This document shows positions 1 through 8,459 of a stretch of DNA of 64,000 bases, in pieces; within the stretch, counting starts at the first letter, position 1, and each line of letters begins with the position of its first letter. Under the pieces are notes generated by a model, which searched no databases, was not told the origin of the DNA, and saw only the letters and a list, made by a program, of their open reading frames with translations. Location of the stretch: contig NZ_BMJP01000001.1 in the NCBI RefSeq assembly GCF_014643515.1, positions 868,001-932,000 on the forward strand. Direction: 5' to 3'. A program made the translations under genes and the position numbers. Source of the DNA: Sphingomonas prati. GTDB taxonomy: Bacteria; Pseudomonadota; Alphaproteobacteria; Sphingomonadales; Sphingomonadaceae.

Positions 1-1
1 G

Positions 2-316
2 CCGACCTGGGACATCCTCCACCGCTTCGGCCACGACTATAAGCTCGTGATCGTCGGCGACGCGGCGATGAGCCCCTACGAGATCCAGGTGCCCGGCGGC
101 TCCGTCGAGCACATGAACGAGGAGGCCGGCGCGACCTGGATCGAGCGGCTGACCCGCGTCTACCCCAGCGCCGCCTGGCTCAACCCCGCCCCGCGCCAGC
201 ACTGGGACTATTCGCAGTCCACCGCGATCCTGCGCAACCTGATGGGCGACCGCATGTACCCGCTGACGCTCGCCGGCCTCGACGACGCGATGCGCGCGCT
301 GACCCGCAAGTCCTGA
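2..316 (+). CDS. VWA/CoxE-like protein, C-terminal part
   Basis: The frame is open from the window edge, so only the last 104 residues are visible. The segment WDILHRFGHDYKLVIVGDA followed by MSPYEI, GGSVEHMNEEAG and a final MYPLTLAGLDDAMRAL matches, from memory, the conserved C-terminus of bacterial VWA-domain proteins of the CoxE-like group. These are often encoded beside a MoxR-type AAA ATPase and are thought to be metal-dependent (MIDAS) protein-interaction factors; that partner and the MIDAS residues would lie outside the window. The gene ends at a TGA 52 bp before the next gene. The family call is good; the exact role is not known. Confidence 0.75.
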   Translation, partial: PTWDILHRFGHDYKLVIVGDAAMSPYEIQVPGGSVEHMNEEAGATWIERLTRVYPSAAWLNPAPRQHWDYSQSTAILRNLMGDRMYPLTLAGLDDAMRALTRKS

Positions 317-368
317 CCATCTTCCTTGCGCAACCGCTTCCTAACGGTTCGCGACTAGGACAGTGGTC

Positions 369-1448
369 ATGACCGCCCCGCCCCCGCCCGCCCGCCGTCT
401 CGTCGAACTCGACGCCCTGCGCGGGCTGGCGGCGCTGGCCGTCATGCTGTTCCACTACACCACGCGCTACATCGAGATGTACCCCGCCGCCCCACAGACA
501 GGCTGGGCGGTCCCGTGGGGGCATCACGGCGTCGAACTCTTCTTCGCAATCAGCGGCTTCGTGATCTTCGTGACGCTTGACCGCAGTCGCACGCTGGCCG
601 ACTTCGCGGTCTCGCGCGTATCGCGGCTGTTCCCCGCCTACTGGACCGCGATCCTGCTGACCTCGCTCGTCATGCTGCTCGCCGGCCGATACGACCTGCT
701 CCGTACCCCGACCGAGATCGCGGTCAACCTGACGATGCTTCAAGGCTTCCTCCGCGTCGCCCCGGTCGATGCCGCCTACTGGACGCTGTCGATCGAACTG
801 GCATTCTACGCCGTCATGGCCCTGATCTGGCGGCTTGGCCTGTTCCGCCACATCGGCGCGGTGCTGGTCGGCTGGCTGCTGCTCCCCTGGATCTGGACCT
901 ACGTGCCCGCGCTGACCGGCCACACCCCGTCCTGGCTGCTAGGACTCCTGCTGATCCAGGCGCAGATCCCCTGGTTCGCAATCGGCATCGCCGCCTACCG
1001 GCTGCGTTCGCGGTCCAATGGCGGGGGCGGTTGGGCCCCTGTCGTGATCGCCTTCGCACTGGTGACGATCGCCGCCTGCCAGGGCCTCTCCGCCCTCTGG
1101 GTTGCCGTGCCGGTCACGCTCGTCATAGTCACCGTCGCAATGCGCGGCCTCAGTGCGCTACGCTGGCCCCCGCTCGTCTGGCTCGGCACCATCTCCTACA
1201 GCCTGTACCTGCTCCATCAGAATATCGGCCACGTCCTGATCGCCGCACTCGAACAACGTGGCGCGGCTCCCTCGCTGGCGATCGCAATCACCATCGTCGT
1301 CGCCGTCGCACTCGCCGCTGCGGTGAGCTACGCAATAGAACGCCCCGCGCTGCAGGCCGTCCGCCGCCTCTGGTCGCGGGTCAGCCGACGCGGTGGATCA
1401 CTCCCCCCGCCATCGGCGACGGCGCCCCGGTTGTCCCCGGAAAGCTGA
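369..1448 (+). CDS. Acyltransferase 3 family membrane protein (OafA/YrhL type)
   Basis: An integral membrane O-acyltransferase of about 359 residues that would transfer acyl groups to cell-surface sugars. The N-terminus has the family start [17 protein letters not shown] followed by LFHYTT, whose His fits the conserved catalytic position. [16 protein letters not shown] and SRLFPAYW are further hallmarks, and about ten hydrophobic segments follow. The basic C-terminal tail is low complexity. I chose ATG 369; a GTG two codons upstream is possible. The gene converges on anmK and their coding ends overlap by 68 bp, so the tail is encoded over the antisense of anmK. The substrate cannot be told from sequence. 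Confidence 0.9.
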   Translation: MTAPPPPARRLVELDALRGLAALAVMLFHYTTRYIEMYPAAPQTGWAVPWGHHGVELFFAISGFVIFVTLDRSRTLADFAVSRVSRLFPAYWTAILLTSLVMLLAGRYDLLRTPTEIAVNLTMLQGFLRVAPVDAAYWTLSIELAFYAVMALIWRLGLFRHIGAVLVGWLLLPWIWTYVPALTGHTPSWLLGLLLIQAQIPWFAIGIAAYRLRSRSNGGGGWAPVVIAFALVTIAACQGLSALWVAVPVTLVIVTVAMRGLSALRWPPLVWLGTISYSLYLLHQNIGHVLIAALEQRGAAPSLAIAITIVVAVALAAAVSYAIERPALQAVRRLWSRVSRRGGSLPPPSATAPRLSPES

Positions 1449-2490
1449 TCGGCAGCCCCGCAAGCGTCCGCACCGCCATATAGGCAAAACCCTCCGCCTC
1501 GGTCGCGTCGCCGTCCCACCCCATCGCCTCGATCGGTTCCGCCGCGATCCCCGCCCGCTCGCCGATCATCCGCATCAGCGTGGCATTGTGCCGCCCACCC
1601 CCCGCCACGAACAGCCGCAACGGCCGCGACGGCACCTGACGCAGCGCAAGCGCCACCGTCTCCGCCGTAAACGCGGTCAACGTCGCCGCCCCGTCCGCCG
1701 GCGACAGCCCCCGCGCCGGCTGCATCGAAAAGTCCGCACGGTCGAGGGACTTCGGCGCCGGCAGGTCGAACCACGGCGTATCGAGCATCCCGCCGAGCAC
1801 GCTCTCGTCCACCCGCCCCGACCCGGCCAGCATCCCGCCGGCGTCATGGCTCAAGCCCGCCTCCGCCAGCATCCAGTCGTCGATCAGCGCGTTCGCCGGC
1901 CCGGTATCGAACGCGATCAGACCACCATGGTCGCCAACGTCCTGGCCGATCCACGTCAAATTACCAACACCGCCCAGGTTCAGCACCGCCACCGGCCGCG
2001 GCAAATGCGCGCACAGTGCGGCATGGTAGACCGGGATCAACGGCGCCCCCTGCCCGCCCGCCGCGACGTCCGCCGCGCGGAAATCGGACACCACCGTGAT
2101 CCCGACCATCTCCGCCAGCGCCGCTCCGTCGCCAATCTGCCAGGTCCAGCCACGGTCTGGCCGGTGCGCCACCGTCTGCCCATGGAATCCCACCACCGCC
2201 ACATCCGCCGCCGCCACGCCCGCCTCGGCCAGCAACTGCCGCACCGCCAGCGCATGGCGGTTCGTCACCATCTCGGCCGCCGCCATCACCGGCGGGCTGG
2301 CGCGCGGCCGCTCGAACTGCAACGCCAGCGCGGAGGCCTCGCGCAATTGATCGCGCATCTGTTCGGAATAGGGGTCGCTGCGGAACGCGATCGGCCGGAC
2401 ATGGCCCTCGCCGTCCGTCTCGACCAGCGCCGCGTCGATCCCGTCGAGCGACGTCCCCGACATCAATCCGATCGCCAGCACGCTACCCAT
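1381..2490 (-). CDS. anmK: Anhydro-N-acetylmuramic acid kinase
   Basis: This cytosolic enzyme phosphorylates and opens 1,6-anhydro-N-acetylmuramic acid released in peptidoglycan turnover, giving MurNAc-6-phosphate for recycling. The N-terminus [20 protein letters not shown] is the family signature, and [24 protein letters not shown] and [13 protein letters not shown] are conserved blocks. The start is set at the ATG giving MGSVLAIG; an upstream ATG at 2535 would run into tyrS. The 369-residue length is normal. It is divergent from tyrS with only 33 bp between start codons. An AmiD-like amidase gene lies 19 kb away at 21334, so parts of peptidoglycan recycling are represented twice in the window. 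Confidence 0.95.
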   Translation of the reverse strand: MGSVLAIGLMSGTSLDGIDAALVETDGEGHVRPIAFRSDPYSEQMRDQLREASALALQFERPRASPPVMAAAEMVTNRHALAVRQLLAEAGVAAADVAVVGFHGQTVAHRPDRGWTWQIGDGAALAEMVGITVVSDFRAADVAAGGQGAPLIPVYHAALCAHLPRPVAVLNLGGVGNLTWIGQDVGDHGGLIAFDTGPANALIDDWMLAEAGLSHDAGGMLAGSGRVDESVLGGMLDTPWFDLPAPKSLDRADFSMQPARGLSPADGAATLTAFTAETVALALRQVPSRPLRLFVAGGGRHNATLMRMIGERAGIAAEPIEAMGWDGDATEAEGFAYMAVRTLAGLPISFPGTTGAPSPMAGGVIHRVG

Positions 2491-2523
2491 CGCCCCGTCC
2501 CCCGTGCTAGACGCCCGCGCGCC

Positions 2524-3729
2524 ATGACCGCTCATAAATCCGAACTCCTGCGCCTACTCGATAGCCGCGGCTACATCCACCAGACGACGGACGCGACCGC
2601 GCTCGATGCGCTCGCCTGCACCGGCGTCGTGCCCGGCTATATCGGGTTCGATCCGACCGCGCCCTCGCTCCACGTCGGCAGCCTGGTCCAGATCATGCTC
2701 CTCCGACGCCTGCAACAGGCGGGGCACAAGCCGATCGTGCTGATGGGCGGCGGTACTGGCAAGATCGGCGACCCGAGCTTCAAGGACGAGGCACGCAAGC
2801 TGCTGACCGGCGACACGCTCGATCACAACGTCGCGTCGATCCGCCGCATCTTCGAAAGGTTCCTGACGTTCGGCGACGGCCCGACCGACGCGGTCATGCT
2901 CGACAATGCCGAATGGCTCGACGCGCTCCAGTACATCCCGTTCCTGCGCGACATCGGCCAGCATTTCTCGATCAACCGGATGCTCAGCTTCGATTCGGTC
3001 AAGCTCCGGCTCGACCGCGAACAGTCGCTCAGCTTCCTCGAATTCAACTACATGATCCTGCAGGCCTACGACTTCCTCGAACTGTCGCGCCGCGCCGGCT
3101 GCCGGTTGCAGATGGGCGGGTCGGACCAGTGGGGCAACATCGTCAACGGCATCGAACTGGCGCGCCGCGTCGACGGGACGGAGGTGTTCGGCATCACCAC
3201 CCCGCTCCTCACCACCGCCGACGGCGGCAAGATGGGCAAGACCGTCTCCGGCGCCGTCTGGCTGCACGAAGACCAGCTGCCGCACTACGACTACTGGCAA
3301 TTCTGGCGCAACACCGACGACCGCGACGTCGGCCGCTTCCTCCGCCTGTTCACGGACCTGCCGCTCGACGAGATCGCTAGGCTGGAGGCACTGGAAGGCG
3401 CGGAGATCAATGCGGCGAAGAAGGTGCTGGCCGACGCGGCAACGACGCTCTGTCGGGGGGCCGACGCCGCCGTCGAAGCAGCCGAAACGGCACGACGGAC
3501 CTTCGAGGAAGGCAGCGCCGGCGCGTCCCTCCCCACGATCGCCGGCCCGATCAGCGTGGTCGAAGCGCTGGTTGCCGTGGGTTTCGCCACGTCCAACGGC
3601 GAAGCCCGCCGCAAGATCGGCGAAGGCGCGGTCAAGTTCGACGGCACTGCGGTCACCGAACCAAGCCAGACCCTCAACGCCGGCCGCCTATCGCTAGGAA
3701 AGAAAAAACACGCCCTCATCACCGTCTGA
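2524..3729 (+). CDS. tyrS: Tyrosyl-tRNA synthetase
   Basis: Class I aminoacyl-tRNA synthetase charging tRNA-Tyr in the cytosol, 401 residues. The nucleotide-binding signature is LHVGSL (HIGH equivalent) after GFDPTAPS, and the KMSKS equivalent is KMGKT. Tyr-binding blocks [12 protein letters not shown] and [11 protein letters not shown] are present. The last 60 residues form an S4-like RNA-binding domain ([20 protein letters not shown]). The start ATG at 2524 gives MTAHKSELL; a long open frame extends far upstream but only overlaps anmK antisense. A palindromic repeat begins two bases after the stop codon. Confidence 0.97.
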   Translation: MTAHKSELLRLLDSRGYIHQTTDATALDALACTGVVPGYIGFDPTAPSLHVGSLVQIMLLRRLQQAGHKPIVLMGGGTGKIGDPSFKDEARKLLTGDTLDHNVASIRRIFERFLTFGDGPTDAVMLDNAEWLDALQYIPFLRDIGQHFSINRMLSFDSVKLRLDREQSLSFLEFNYMILQAYDFLELSRRAGCRLQMGGSDQWGNIVNGIELARRVDGTEVFGITTPLLTTADGGKMGKTVSGAVWLHEDQLPHYDYWQFWRNTDDRDVGRFLRLFTDLPLDEIARLEALEGAEINAAKKVLADAATTLCRGADAAVEAAETARRTFEEGSAGASLPTIAGPISVVEALVAVGFATSNGEARRKIGEGAVKFDGTAVTEPSQTLNAGRLSLGKKKHALITV

Positions 3730-3731
3730 CA

Positions 3732-3798
3732 GTTCCCCGGCGAAGGCCGGGGCCTAGGTGAAACGGTGGCGTCTAGGCCCCGGCCTTCGCCGGGGAAC
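3732..3798. repeat. Palindromic repeat A, copy 1
   Basis: A 67-bp element with two perfectly complementary 26-bp arms (3732-3757 and 3773-3798) around a 15-nt loop. The second copy at 19966-20032 has the same length and the same GGTGAAACGG loop start, but diverged arms. It starts right after the tyrS stop and could also act in 3'-end formation. This looks like a REP-type intergenic palindrome. Confidence 0.85.
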
Positions 3799-3825
3799 GC
3801 ACCCGCGTCACGCTTCAAACCATCC

Positions 3826-3911
3826 CCCCGCGGACGCGAGGGTCCAGTTCGGATCCTGGGGCGACCATCGAAACAAGAAGAAGACTGGATCCCCGCCTAC
3901 GCGGGGATACG
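3826..3911. repeat. Palindromic repeat B, copy 1
   Basis: Two imperfect inverted arms (about 3826-3847 and 3885-3907) built on CCCCGCGGACGCG and its complement, each flanked by the GTCCAG/CTGGAT motif. A related element lies at 19842-19922. At both places repeat B sits next to repeat A, in opposite order, which suggests a composite repeat family. Confidence 0.75.
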
Positions 3912-3940
3912 AAAGGATGGCGCTTCAGGCCCGAGAAAAC

Positions 3941-4906
3941 CTACTCAGCAGCCACCCGCACAAAATCCGCCTCGGCCAAGAACCGCTCAGCATCCAGCGC
4001 AGCCATACACCCAGTCCCAGCCGCAGTAATCGCCTGCCGGTAATGCTTGTCCATCACATCACCGCAAGCAAACACGCCCTCGACATTCGTCCGCGTCGTG
4101 CCCGGCTGCACCTCCAGATACCCGTCGTCGTCGGTATCGAGATGTCCCTTGAACAGCTCGGTCGACGGATGATGCCCGATCGCCACGAACCCGCCGTCCA
4201 CCGGAAGCCGCTCGATCTCCCCCGTCACCGTATCGCGCAGGTCGAGCGCGACGAGCCCCTCGGTCCCACCGCCGTCCACGAACTCCGCGACCTCACGGTT
4301 CCACAGCACGTTCACGTTGGGATGCGCGAACAGCCGCTCCTGCAGGATCTTCTCCGCCCGCAACGTGTCGCGCCGGTGGATCAGCGTCACGTGATGGCTA
4401 TGGTTGGTCAGGTACAACGCCTCCTCGACCGCCGTATTGCCGCCGCCGATCACCGCCACCTTCTTGCCGCGGTAGAAGAACCCGTCGCACGTCGCACAGG
4501 CCGACACGCCCTTGCCGCGCAACGCCGTCTCGCTCTCCAGCCCCAGCCAGCGCGCCTGCGCACCCGTCGCGATCACCAGCGTATCGCCGGAGTAGATCGT
4601 GCCATCGTCGCCCACCAGCCGGAACGGCCGCTGCGACAGGTCGACCGACACGATCTGGTCCCACATCATCGTTGCGCCGACATGCTCGGCCTGCGCCTGC
4701 ATCTGGTCCATCAGCCAGGGGCCCTGGATCACGTCCTTGAACCCCGGATAGTTCTCGACGTCGGTCGTGGTCATCAACTGACCACCCGGCTGGATCCCCT
4801 GCACCACGATCGGCGCCAGCCCCGCGCGCGCGCCATAGATGGCCGCGGACAGCCCGGCAGGACCGGACCCCAGGATGAGCATGCGGGTGGAATGAACGGC
4901 GGCCAT
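3941..4906 (-). CDS. trxB: Thioredoxin-disulfide reductase
   Basis: NADPH- and FAD-dependent reductase of thioredoxin, 321 residues, cytosolic. The FAD-binding GSGPAGLSAAIYGARAGL is at the N-terminus, the redox-active pair is in SACATCDGFF, the NADPH-binding fold is VIGGGNTAVEEALYL followed by HRRD, and the FAD-closing motif is GVFACGDVMD. PGGQLMTTTDVENYPGF is also typical. The ATG at 4906 gives MAAVHSTRML and fits family length. The gene stands alone between repeats on its 3' side and the rplS terminator region on its 5' side. A second, shorter CxxC-type relative lies at 6295-7218. Confidence 0.96.
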   Translation of the reverse strand: MAAVHSTRMLILGSGPAGLSAAIYGARAGLAPIVVQGIQPGGQLMTTTDVENYPGFKDVIQGPWLMDQMQAQAEHVGATMMWDQIVSVDLSQRPFRLVGDDGTIYSGDTLVIATGAQARWLGLESETALRGKGVSACATCDGFFYRGKKVAVIGGGNTAVEEALYLTNHSHHVTLIHRRDTLRAEKILQERLFAHPNVNVLWNREVAEFVDGGGTEGLVALDLRDTVTGEIERLPVDGGFVAIGHHPSTELFKGHLDTDDDGYLEVQPGTTRTNVEGVFACGDVMDKHYRQAITAAGTGCMAALDAERFLAEADFVRVAAE

Positions 4907-5030
4907 GGTAACTCCGGTGATCGATATCTTGCGCGGGAGATAGGAGGACGCGGGCCCAAACCCAAGCGGAACCTATAGCTTAGGTGGACATCCCCGCTGC
5001 CCCCACACGTCGCGGCGGCGTACGCAACGC

Positions 5031-5064
5031 AAAGAAAAAGGCGCGGAGGTTACCCCCCCGCGCC
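5031..5064 (-). terminator. Rho-independent terminator of rplS
   Basis: Read on the minus strand, GGCGCGGGGGGGTAACC runs into CTCCGCGCC and then TTTTTCTTT. The strong GC stem and T-tract lie 25 bp past the rplS stop, ending the trmD-rplS transcript. Confidence 0.85.
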
Positions 5065-5088
5065 TTCGTCAACTCAAACGCGAAACCT

Positions 5089-5478
5089 TCAGGCTTCGGT
5101 CGCGGCCTTGGCCGGGCGCGGATCGCGGCGCTCGGCGATACGGGCCGACTTGCCGGTGCGGCCGCGCAGATAATACAGCTTCGCGCGACGCACGACACCA
5201 CGACGCACGACGTCGATCGAATCGATGTTCGGCGAGTAGAGCGGGAAAACGCGCTCCACACCTTCGCCGAAGCTGATCTTGCGGACGGTGAAGGACGAAC
5301 CCATGCCACGCTGTGCGCGGGCGATGCAGACGCCTTCATAATACTGGACGCGGGTCCGCTCGCCTTCGACCACCTTCACGCCGACCTTGACGGTATCGCC
5401 GGGACGGAACTGGGGGATGGCGCGTGCCGCGGTGTACTTTTCGATCTGCTCTGCTTCGAGCGTCTGGATGAGGTTCAT
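5089..5478 (-). CDS. rplS: 50S ribosomal protein L19
   Basis: Large-subunit protein at the 30S-50S interface, 129 residues. [53 protein letters not shown] and [18 protein letters not shown] are the standard L19 blocks. The C-terminal tail after [14 protein letters not shown] is slightly extended and basic/Ala-rich. Its ATG overlaps the trmD stop (TGA 5475-5477, ATG 5476-5478), implying translational coupling. It is the last gene of the cluster and is followed by a clear terminator. Confidence 0.97.
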   Translation of the reverse strand: MNLIQTLEAEQIEKYTAARAIPQFRPGDTVKVGVKVVEGERTRVQYYEGVCIARAQRGMGSSFTVRKISFGEGVERVFPLYSPNIDSIDVVRRGVVRRAKLYYLRGRTGKSARIAERRDPRPAKAATEA

Positions 5479-6221
5479 CCCATCGGTCCTTTACGTCGTT
5501 GCCGCGCGCCAGAGGGCGACTGAACCCGAGCGTCCTCATGACGCTCCCAAAGGTCCGGCCGCCGTGACCGTGTATCGATCTCCGCCTGCGTCTTGCGCCA
5601 TGCGTCGATCTTCGCATGATCCCCCGATCGCAGCACCTGCGGGATCATGCGCCCTTCCCATTCCACCGGGCGGGTATAATGCGGATATTCGAGCAGCCCC
5701 GTTTCGAAGCTCTCGTCATCCCCGCTGGAAGCGGCACCCATTACGCCGGGAAGCAGCCGGACGCAAGCATCCAGCAGCGTCAGCGCCGCCATCTCGCCCC
5801 CCGACAGGATATAGTCCCCGATCGATACAGGTTCGATCGCGCGCGCCTCGAACAACCGCTCGTCGATCCCCTCGAATCGCCCGCACAGGATCGTCACCCC
5901 CGGCCCCGCCGCCAGCGCCCGGACCCGGTCCTGCGTCAGCGGCCGCCCACGCGGCGTCATGGCCAGCAACGGCACGTCCGGCCGCCGATCGACCGCCGCG
6001 TCCACCGCGCGGGCCAGCACGTCGGCGCGCATCACCATCCCCGCCCCGCCGCCGGCCGGCGTGTCGTCCACCGACTTGTGCCGGTCGGTCGCATGATCGC
6101 GGATCTGCACCGGCTCGCATGACCAGCGCCCGTCCGCCAGCGCCCGCCCGGCCATGCTCGCGCCGAGCGGCCCCGGGAACATCTCGGGGTACAGGGTCAG
6201 GATGGTGGCGGCCCAGGTCAT
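5475..6221 (-). CDS. trmD: tRNA (guanine37-N1)-methyltransferase
   Basis: SPOUT-family methyltransferase that adds m1G37 to tRNAs reading CNN codons. [15 protein letters not shown] opens the protein; the knot and AdoMet region is visible as [13 protein letters not shown] and [15 protein letters not shown], and [14 protein letters not shown] is the conserved linker. Start chosen at [12 protein letters not shown] (248 residues); the 25 codons upstream have no family similarity. It normally follows rimM directly, but here an opposite-strand oxidoreductase gene separates them, so trmD-rplS probably has its own promoter in 6222-6294. Confidence 0.96.
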   Translation of the reverse strand: MTWAATILTLYPEMFPGPLGASMAGRALADGRWSCEPVQIRDHATDRHKSVDDTPAGGGAGMVMRADVLARAVDAAVDRRPDVPLLAMTPRGRPLTQDRVRALAAGPGVTILCGRFEGIDERLFEARAIEPVSIGDYILSGGEMAALTLLDACVRLLPGVMGAASSGDDESFETGLLEYPHYTRPVEWEGRMIPQVLRSGDHAKIDAWRKTQAEIDTRSRRPDLWERHEDARVQSPSGARQRRKGPMG

Positions 6222-6294
6222 GCGCGTTCCTTCATCCCACCAACATGGATTGGCAAGCGTGGAACGATCGCCCGGCTGGCGGTTTGCCTGTCGC

Positions 6295-7218
6295 ATGATC
6301 GAAAAGACCTATGATGCACTGGTGATCGGTGGCGGCCCGGCCGGGTTGACCGCGGCGATCTACCTCACCCGCTTCCACCTCGACACGCTGGTGGTCGATG
6401 CGGGGAAGAGCCGCGCCGCGCTCATCCCGCTCAGCCACAACCATGCCGGCTATCCGGAGGGGGTACGCGGCACCGACCTCCTCGCCGACATGCAGGAACA
6501 GGCGGCGCTCTACGGCGCCCCGGTGACGCCCGGCGCGGTGACGAAGCTCGATCGCCACGCCGACGGCCGCTTCTTCGCAGAACTCGACGGGGGCACGACG
6601 CTGTTCGCTCACAGCGTGCTGCTCGCCACCGGCGTCGTCAACAAGCGCCCGCCGATCGACGACGACGTCCATCACGAGGCACTCGAACGCGGCCTGCTCC
6701 GCTACTGCCCGGTCTGCGACGGTTATGAGGTGACGGACCGCAAGGTCGGCATCATCGGCACCGGGTCGCACGGCATGAAGGAAGCCGTCTTCCTGCGCAG
6801 CTACACGCGCGATGTGACACTGATCTCGCCCGACGCCGAACATTGCCTGAGCGACGAGGAAATTGCCAAGCTGGACGAACTCGGAGTCGTGCGGGTCGCC
6901 GGCCCATGCGACCGGCTTCGGATCGAGGGCGACAGCCTTATCGTCCCGACTCCACAAGGTGGCTTGGCCTTCGACAGCGTCTACCCCGCGCTCGGCTCCG
7001 ACATCCGCTCGCGCCTCGCGGTCGATGTCGGCGCGGACGCCGGCGACGACGGCTGTATGCACGTCGACGATCATCAGCGCACCTCGGTCCCCGGCCTCTA
7101 CGCCGCGGGCGACGTCGTGATCGGCCTCGACCAGATCAGCCACGCCATGGGCGCCGCCGGCGTCGCCGCGACCACGATGCGCAACGACCTGGCGGAGAAG
7201 CGGGCGTTGGTTCGGTAA
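6295..7218 (+). CDS. NAD(P)/FAD-dependent oxidoreductase, thioredoxin-reductase-like
   Basis: A 307-residue flavoprotein of the low-molecular-weight thioredoxin reductase superfamily. The FAD site is [20 protein letters not shown], the dithiol is CPVCDG, a pyridine-nucleotide fold is [13 protein letters not shown], and the C-terminal FAD motif is [20 protein letters not shown]. The C-terminal [17 protein letters not shown] is usual in this subgroup. The start ATG at 6295 gives [13 protein letters not shown]. It lies on the plus strand between rimM and trmD, interrupting the usual rpsP-rimM-trmD-rplS order. Its electron acceptor is unknown: it could reduce a thioredoxin-like protein, but no partner lies beside it. 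Confidence 0.85.
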   Translation: MIEKTYDALVIGGGPAGLTAAIYLTRFHLDTLVVDAGKSRAALIPLSHNHAGYPEGVRGTDLLADMQEQAALYGAPVTPGAVTKLDRHADGRFFAELDGGTTLFAHSVLLATGVVNKRPPIDDDVHHEALERGLLRYCPVCDGYEVTDRKVGIIGTGSHGMKEAVFLRSYTRDVTLISPDAEHCLSDEEIAKLDELGVVRVAGPCDRLRIEGDSLIVPTPQGGLAFDSVYPALGSDIRSRLAVDVGADAGDDGCMHVDDHQRTSVPGLYAAGDVVIGLDQISHAMGAAGVAATTMRNDLAEKRALVR

Positions 7219-7237
7219 GACTTCAAACTCTTCCCAT

Positions 7238-7322
7238 CGTCACCCCGGGCTTGGCCCGGGGTCTCGCTGCCTTTCGACACGCGGCAGAAGAAGCGGGCCC
7301 CCGGATCAACTCCGGGGTGACG
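7238..7322. repeat. Palindromic repeat C
   Basis: Begins CGTCACCCCGGGCTTGGCCC and ends with GATCAACTCCGGGGTGACG, giving an 85-bp element with complementary ends and an inner GC palindrome. A shorter related piece (CCCCGGACTTGATCCGGGG) is at 54193-54211. It sits between the convergent stop codons of the oxidoreductase and rimM and may terminate both. Confidence 0.7.
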
Positions 7323-7343
7323 TGGGGTTAAGGCAGCCAACCC

Positions 7344-7823
7344 TCAAACCAGAAATGCGTCGTCCACCACCACCCGGTCCGGCTCCAGCACCGCCGCCGG
7401 CTCCCTGAACGGCATCATCGCCCGCTTCCCATCCGGCCGCTCGACCTCGATCACGTCCCCCGCCCCGAAATTCTCGATCGCCACGACCTGGCCGATCACC
7501 ACCCCGGCAGCATCGACGCACGGCAGCCCGATCACGTCGGCATGATAATATTCGCCCGGCTCCAGCGGCGGCAGCGCGGACCGTGGCACCGACAATTCGG
7601 TCCCGCGCATCGCTTCCGCCCCGTTGCGATCGGTGATCTCCGCGAACCGCGCGATCGCCCCGTTCCCGCCCGGCCGCAGCGACTTCAGCGTCAGCGCCCC
7701 GTCATTGAACGCGCCGTGCGCCTTCAGCCCCGCGACATCCTCCGCGAACAGCTTCAGCCGGACCTCGCCGGCAATGCCGTGCGCGCCGATGATGACGGCC
7801 AGCGTGATCGGACGATCGGTCAT
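7344..7823 (-). CDS. rimM: Ribosome maturation factor RimM
   Basis: Assists 16S rRNA processing and assembly of the 30S head near S19. The N-terminal domain carries VIIGAHGIAGEVRLKLF; the PRC-barrel region has EYYHADVIGLPCVD, GVVIGQVVAIENFGAGDVIEV and PFREPAAV. The protein is 159 residues from MTDRPITLAVI; an ATG four codons upstream is possible. It lies about 100 bp after rpsP, a spacer with two hairpins, and is the last gene of the ffh-rpsP-rimM group because the next gene is on the other strand. Confidence 0.93.
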   Translation of the reverse strand: MTDRPITLAVIIGAHGIAGEVRLKLFAEDVAGLKAHGAFNDGALTLKSLRPGGNGAIARFAEITDRNGAEAMRGTELSVPRSALPPLEPGEYYHADVIGLPCVDAAGVVIGQVVAIENFGAGDVIEVERPDGKRAMMPFREPAAVLEPDRVVVDDAFLV

Positions 7824-7842
7824 AAGGGTCCCCAAACGCGGA

Positions 7843-7905
7843 ACCCGCCCACCGGCAAAAGCCGGCGGACGGGTCCGGAAATGGCGACCCTGTCACAGGG
7901 TCGCC
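7843..7905 (-). promoter_or_regulatory. Two hairpins in the rpsP-rimM spacer
   Basis: 7883-7905 is a perfect 10-bp stem with a 3-nt loop (GGCGACCCTG, TCA, CAGGGTCGCC). 7843-7874 is a second hairpin with a CCGGC/GCCGG core and AAAA loop. Neither is followed by a long T-run on the minus strand, so attenuation or RNA stabilisation is more likely than full termination. The role is inferred. Confidence 0.5.
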
Positions 7906-7926
7906 CCAATTGGCTCGGAACCCGGC

Positions 7927-8370
7927 TCAGGCCGCGGTCTCGACGTGCTCGGCACCTTCGCTCGGTGCGGCGTCGGATGCGCCCTCGGCCGGATCGGTCG
8001 CCGACTTGGCTTCGTTCGCGGCGGCCTCGGCGGCGGCGACCTTTGTCGCACGCTCTTCGGCGCGCTCGACGGCCTTCTCGCCCGGCTTGCCCTTGTCCGG
8101 GTTGCTGCGCGCGGGGCGCTCCTTCACGCCGGCGACGTCCAGGAAGCGTGCGACGCGGTCGGTCGGCTGCGCGCCCATCGACAGCCAGTGCTTGGCACGC
8201 TCGGTGTCGAGGATGACGCGCTTCTCGTCGTCCTTGGACAGCAGCGGGTTGTAGGTGCCGATCTTCTCGATGAAGCGGCCGTCACGCGGCGCGCGCGAAT
8301 TGGCGACGACGATACGGTAATAAGGACGCTTCTTGGCGCCACCGCGCGAAAGACGGATCGAAACGGACAT
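7927..8370 (-). CDS. rpsP: 30S ribosomal protein S16 with long acidic/Ala-rich tail
   Basis: Small-subunit assembly protein. The core is residues 1 to about 85: [43 protein letters not shown] and the [16 protein letters not shown] block are standard. Beyond residue 90 the protein has a tail of about 55 residues rich in Ala, Glu and Lys, giving 147 residues against the usual 80-90; such tails are known in alphaproteobacteria. It is preceded by ffh (gap 89 bp with a weak hairpin) and followed by rimM. Confidence 0.96.
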   Translation of the reverse strand: MSVSIRLSRGGAKKRPYYRIVVANSRAPRDGRFIEKIGTYNPLLSKDDEKRVILDTERAKHWLSMGAQPTDRVARFLDVAGVKERPARSNPDKGKPGEKAVERAEERATKVAAAEAAANEAKSATDPAEGASDAAPSEGAEHVETAA

Positions 8371-8409
8371 ACTGACTTCCTTCTTTGTGTTCTGAAAAAC
8401 GAAACCGAA

Positions 8410-8435
8410 ACTGAAAACCGGGGCTGGATCGCCCC
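8410..8435 (-). terminator. Weak terminator or attenuator after ffh
   Basis: On the minus strand GGGGCGATCCAGCCCC is followed by GGTTTTCAG, giving a 5-bp GC stem and short T-run between ffh and rpsP. It would allow partial separation of the two genes. The short stem keeps confidence low. Confidence 0.4.
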
Positions 8436-8459
8436 GTCCCTAGAGAAAGGAGCGGATGC

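Noticed and set aside
1393-2523. N-terminal extension of tyrS by 377 codons
   Set aside because: Low-complexity Arg/His/Pro sequence antisense to anmK; tyrS family proteins start near MTAHKSELL.
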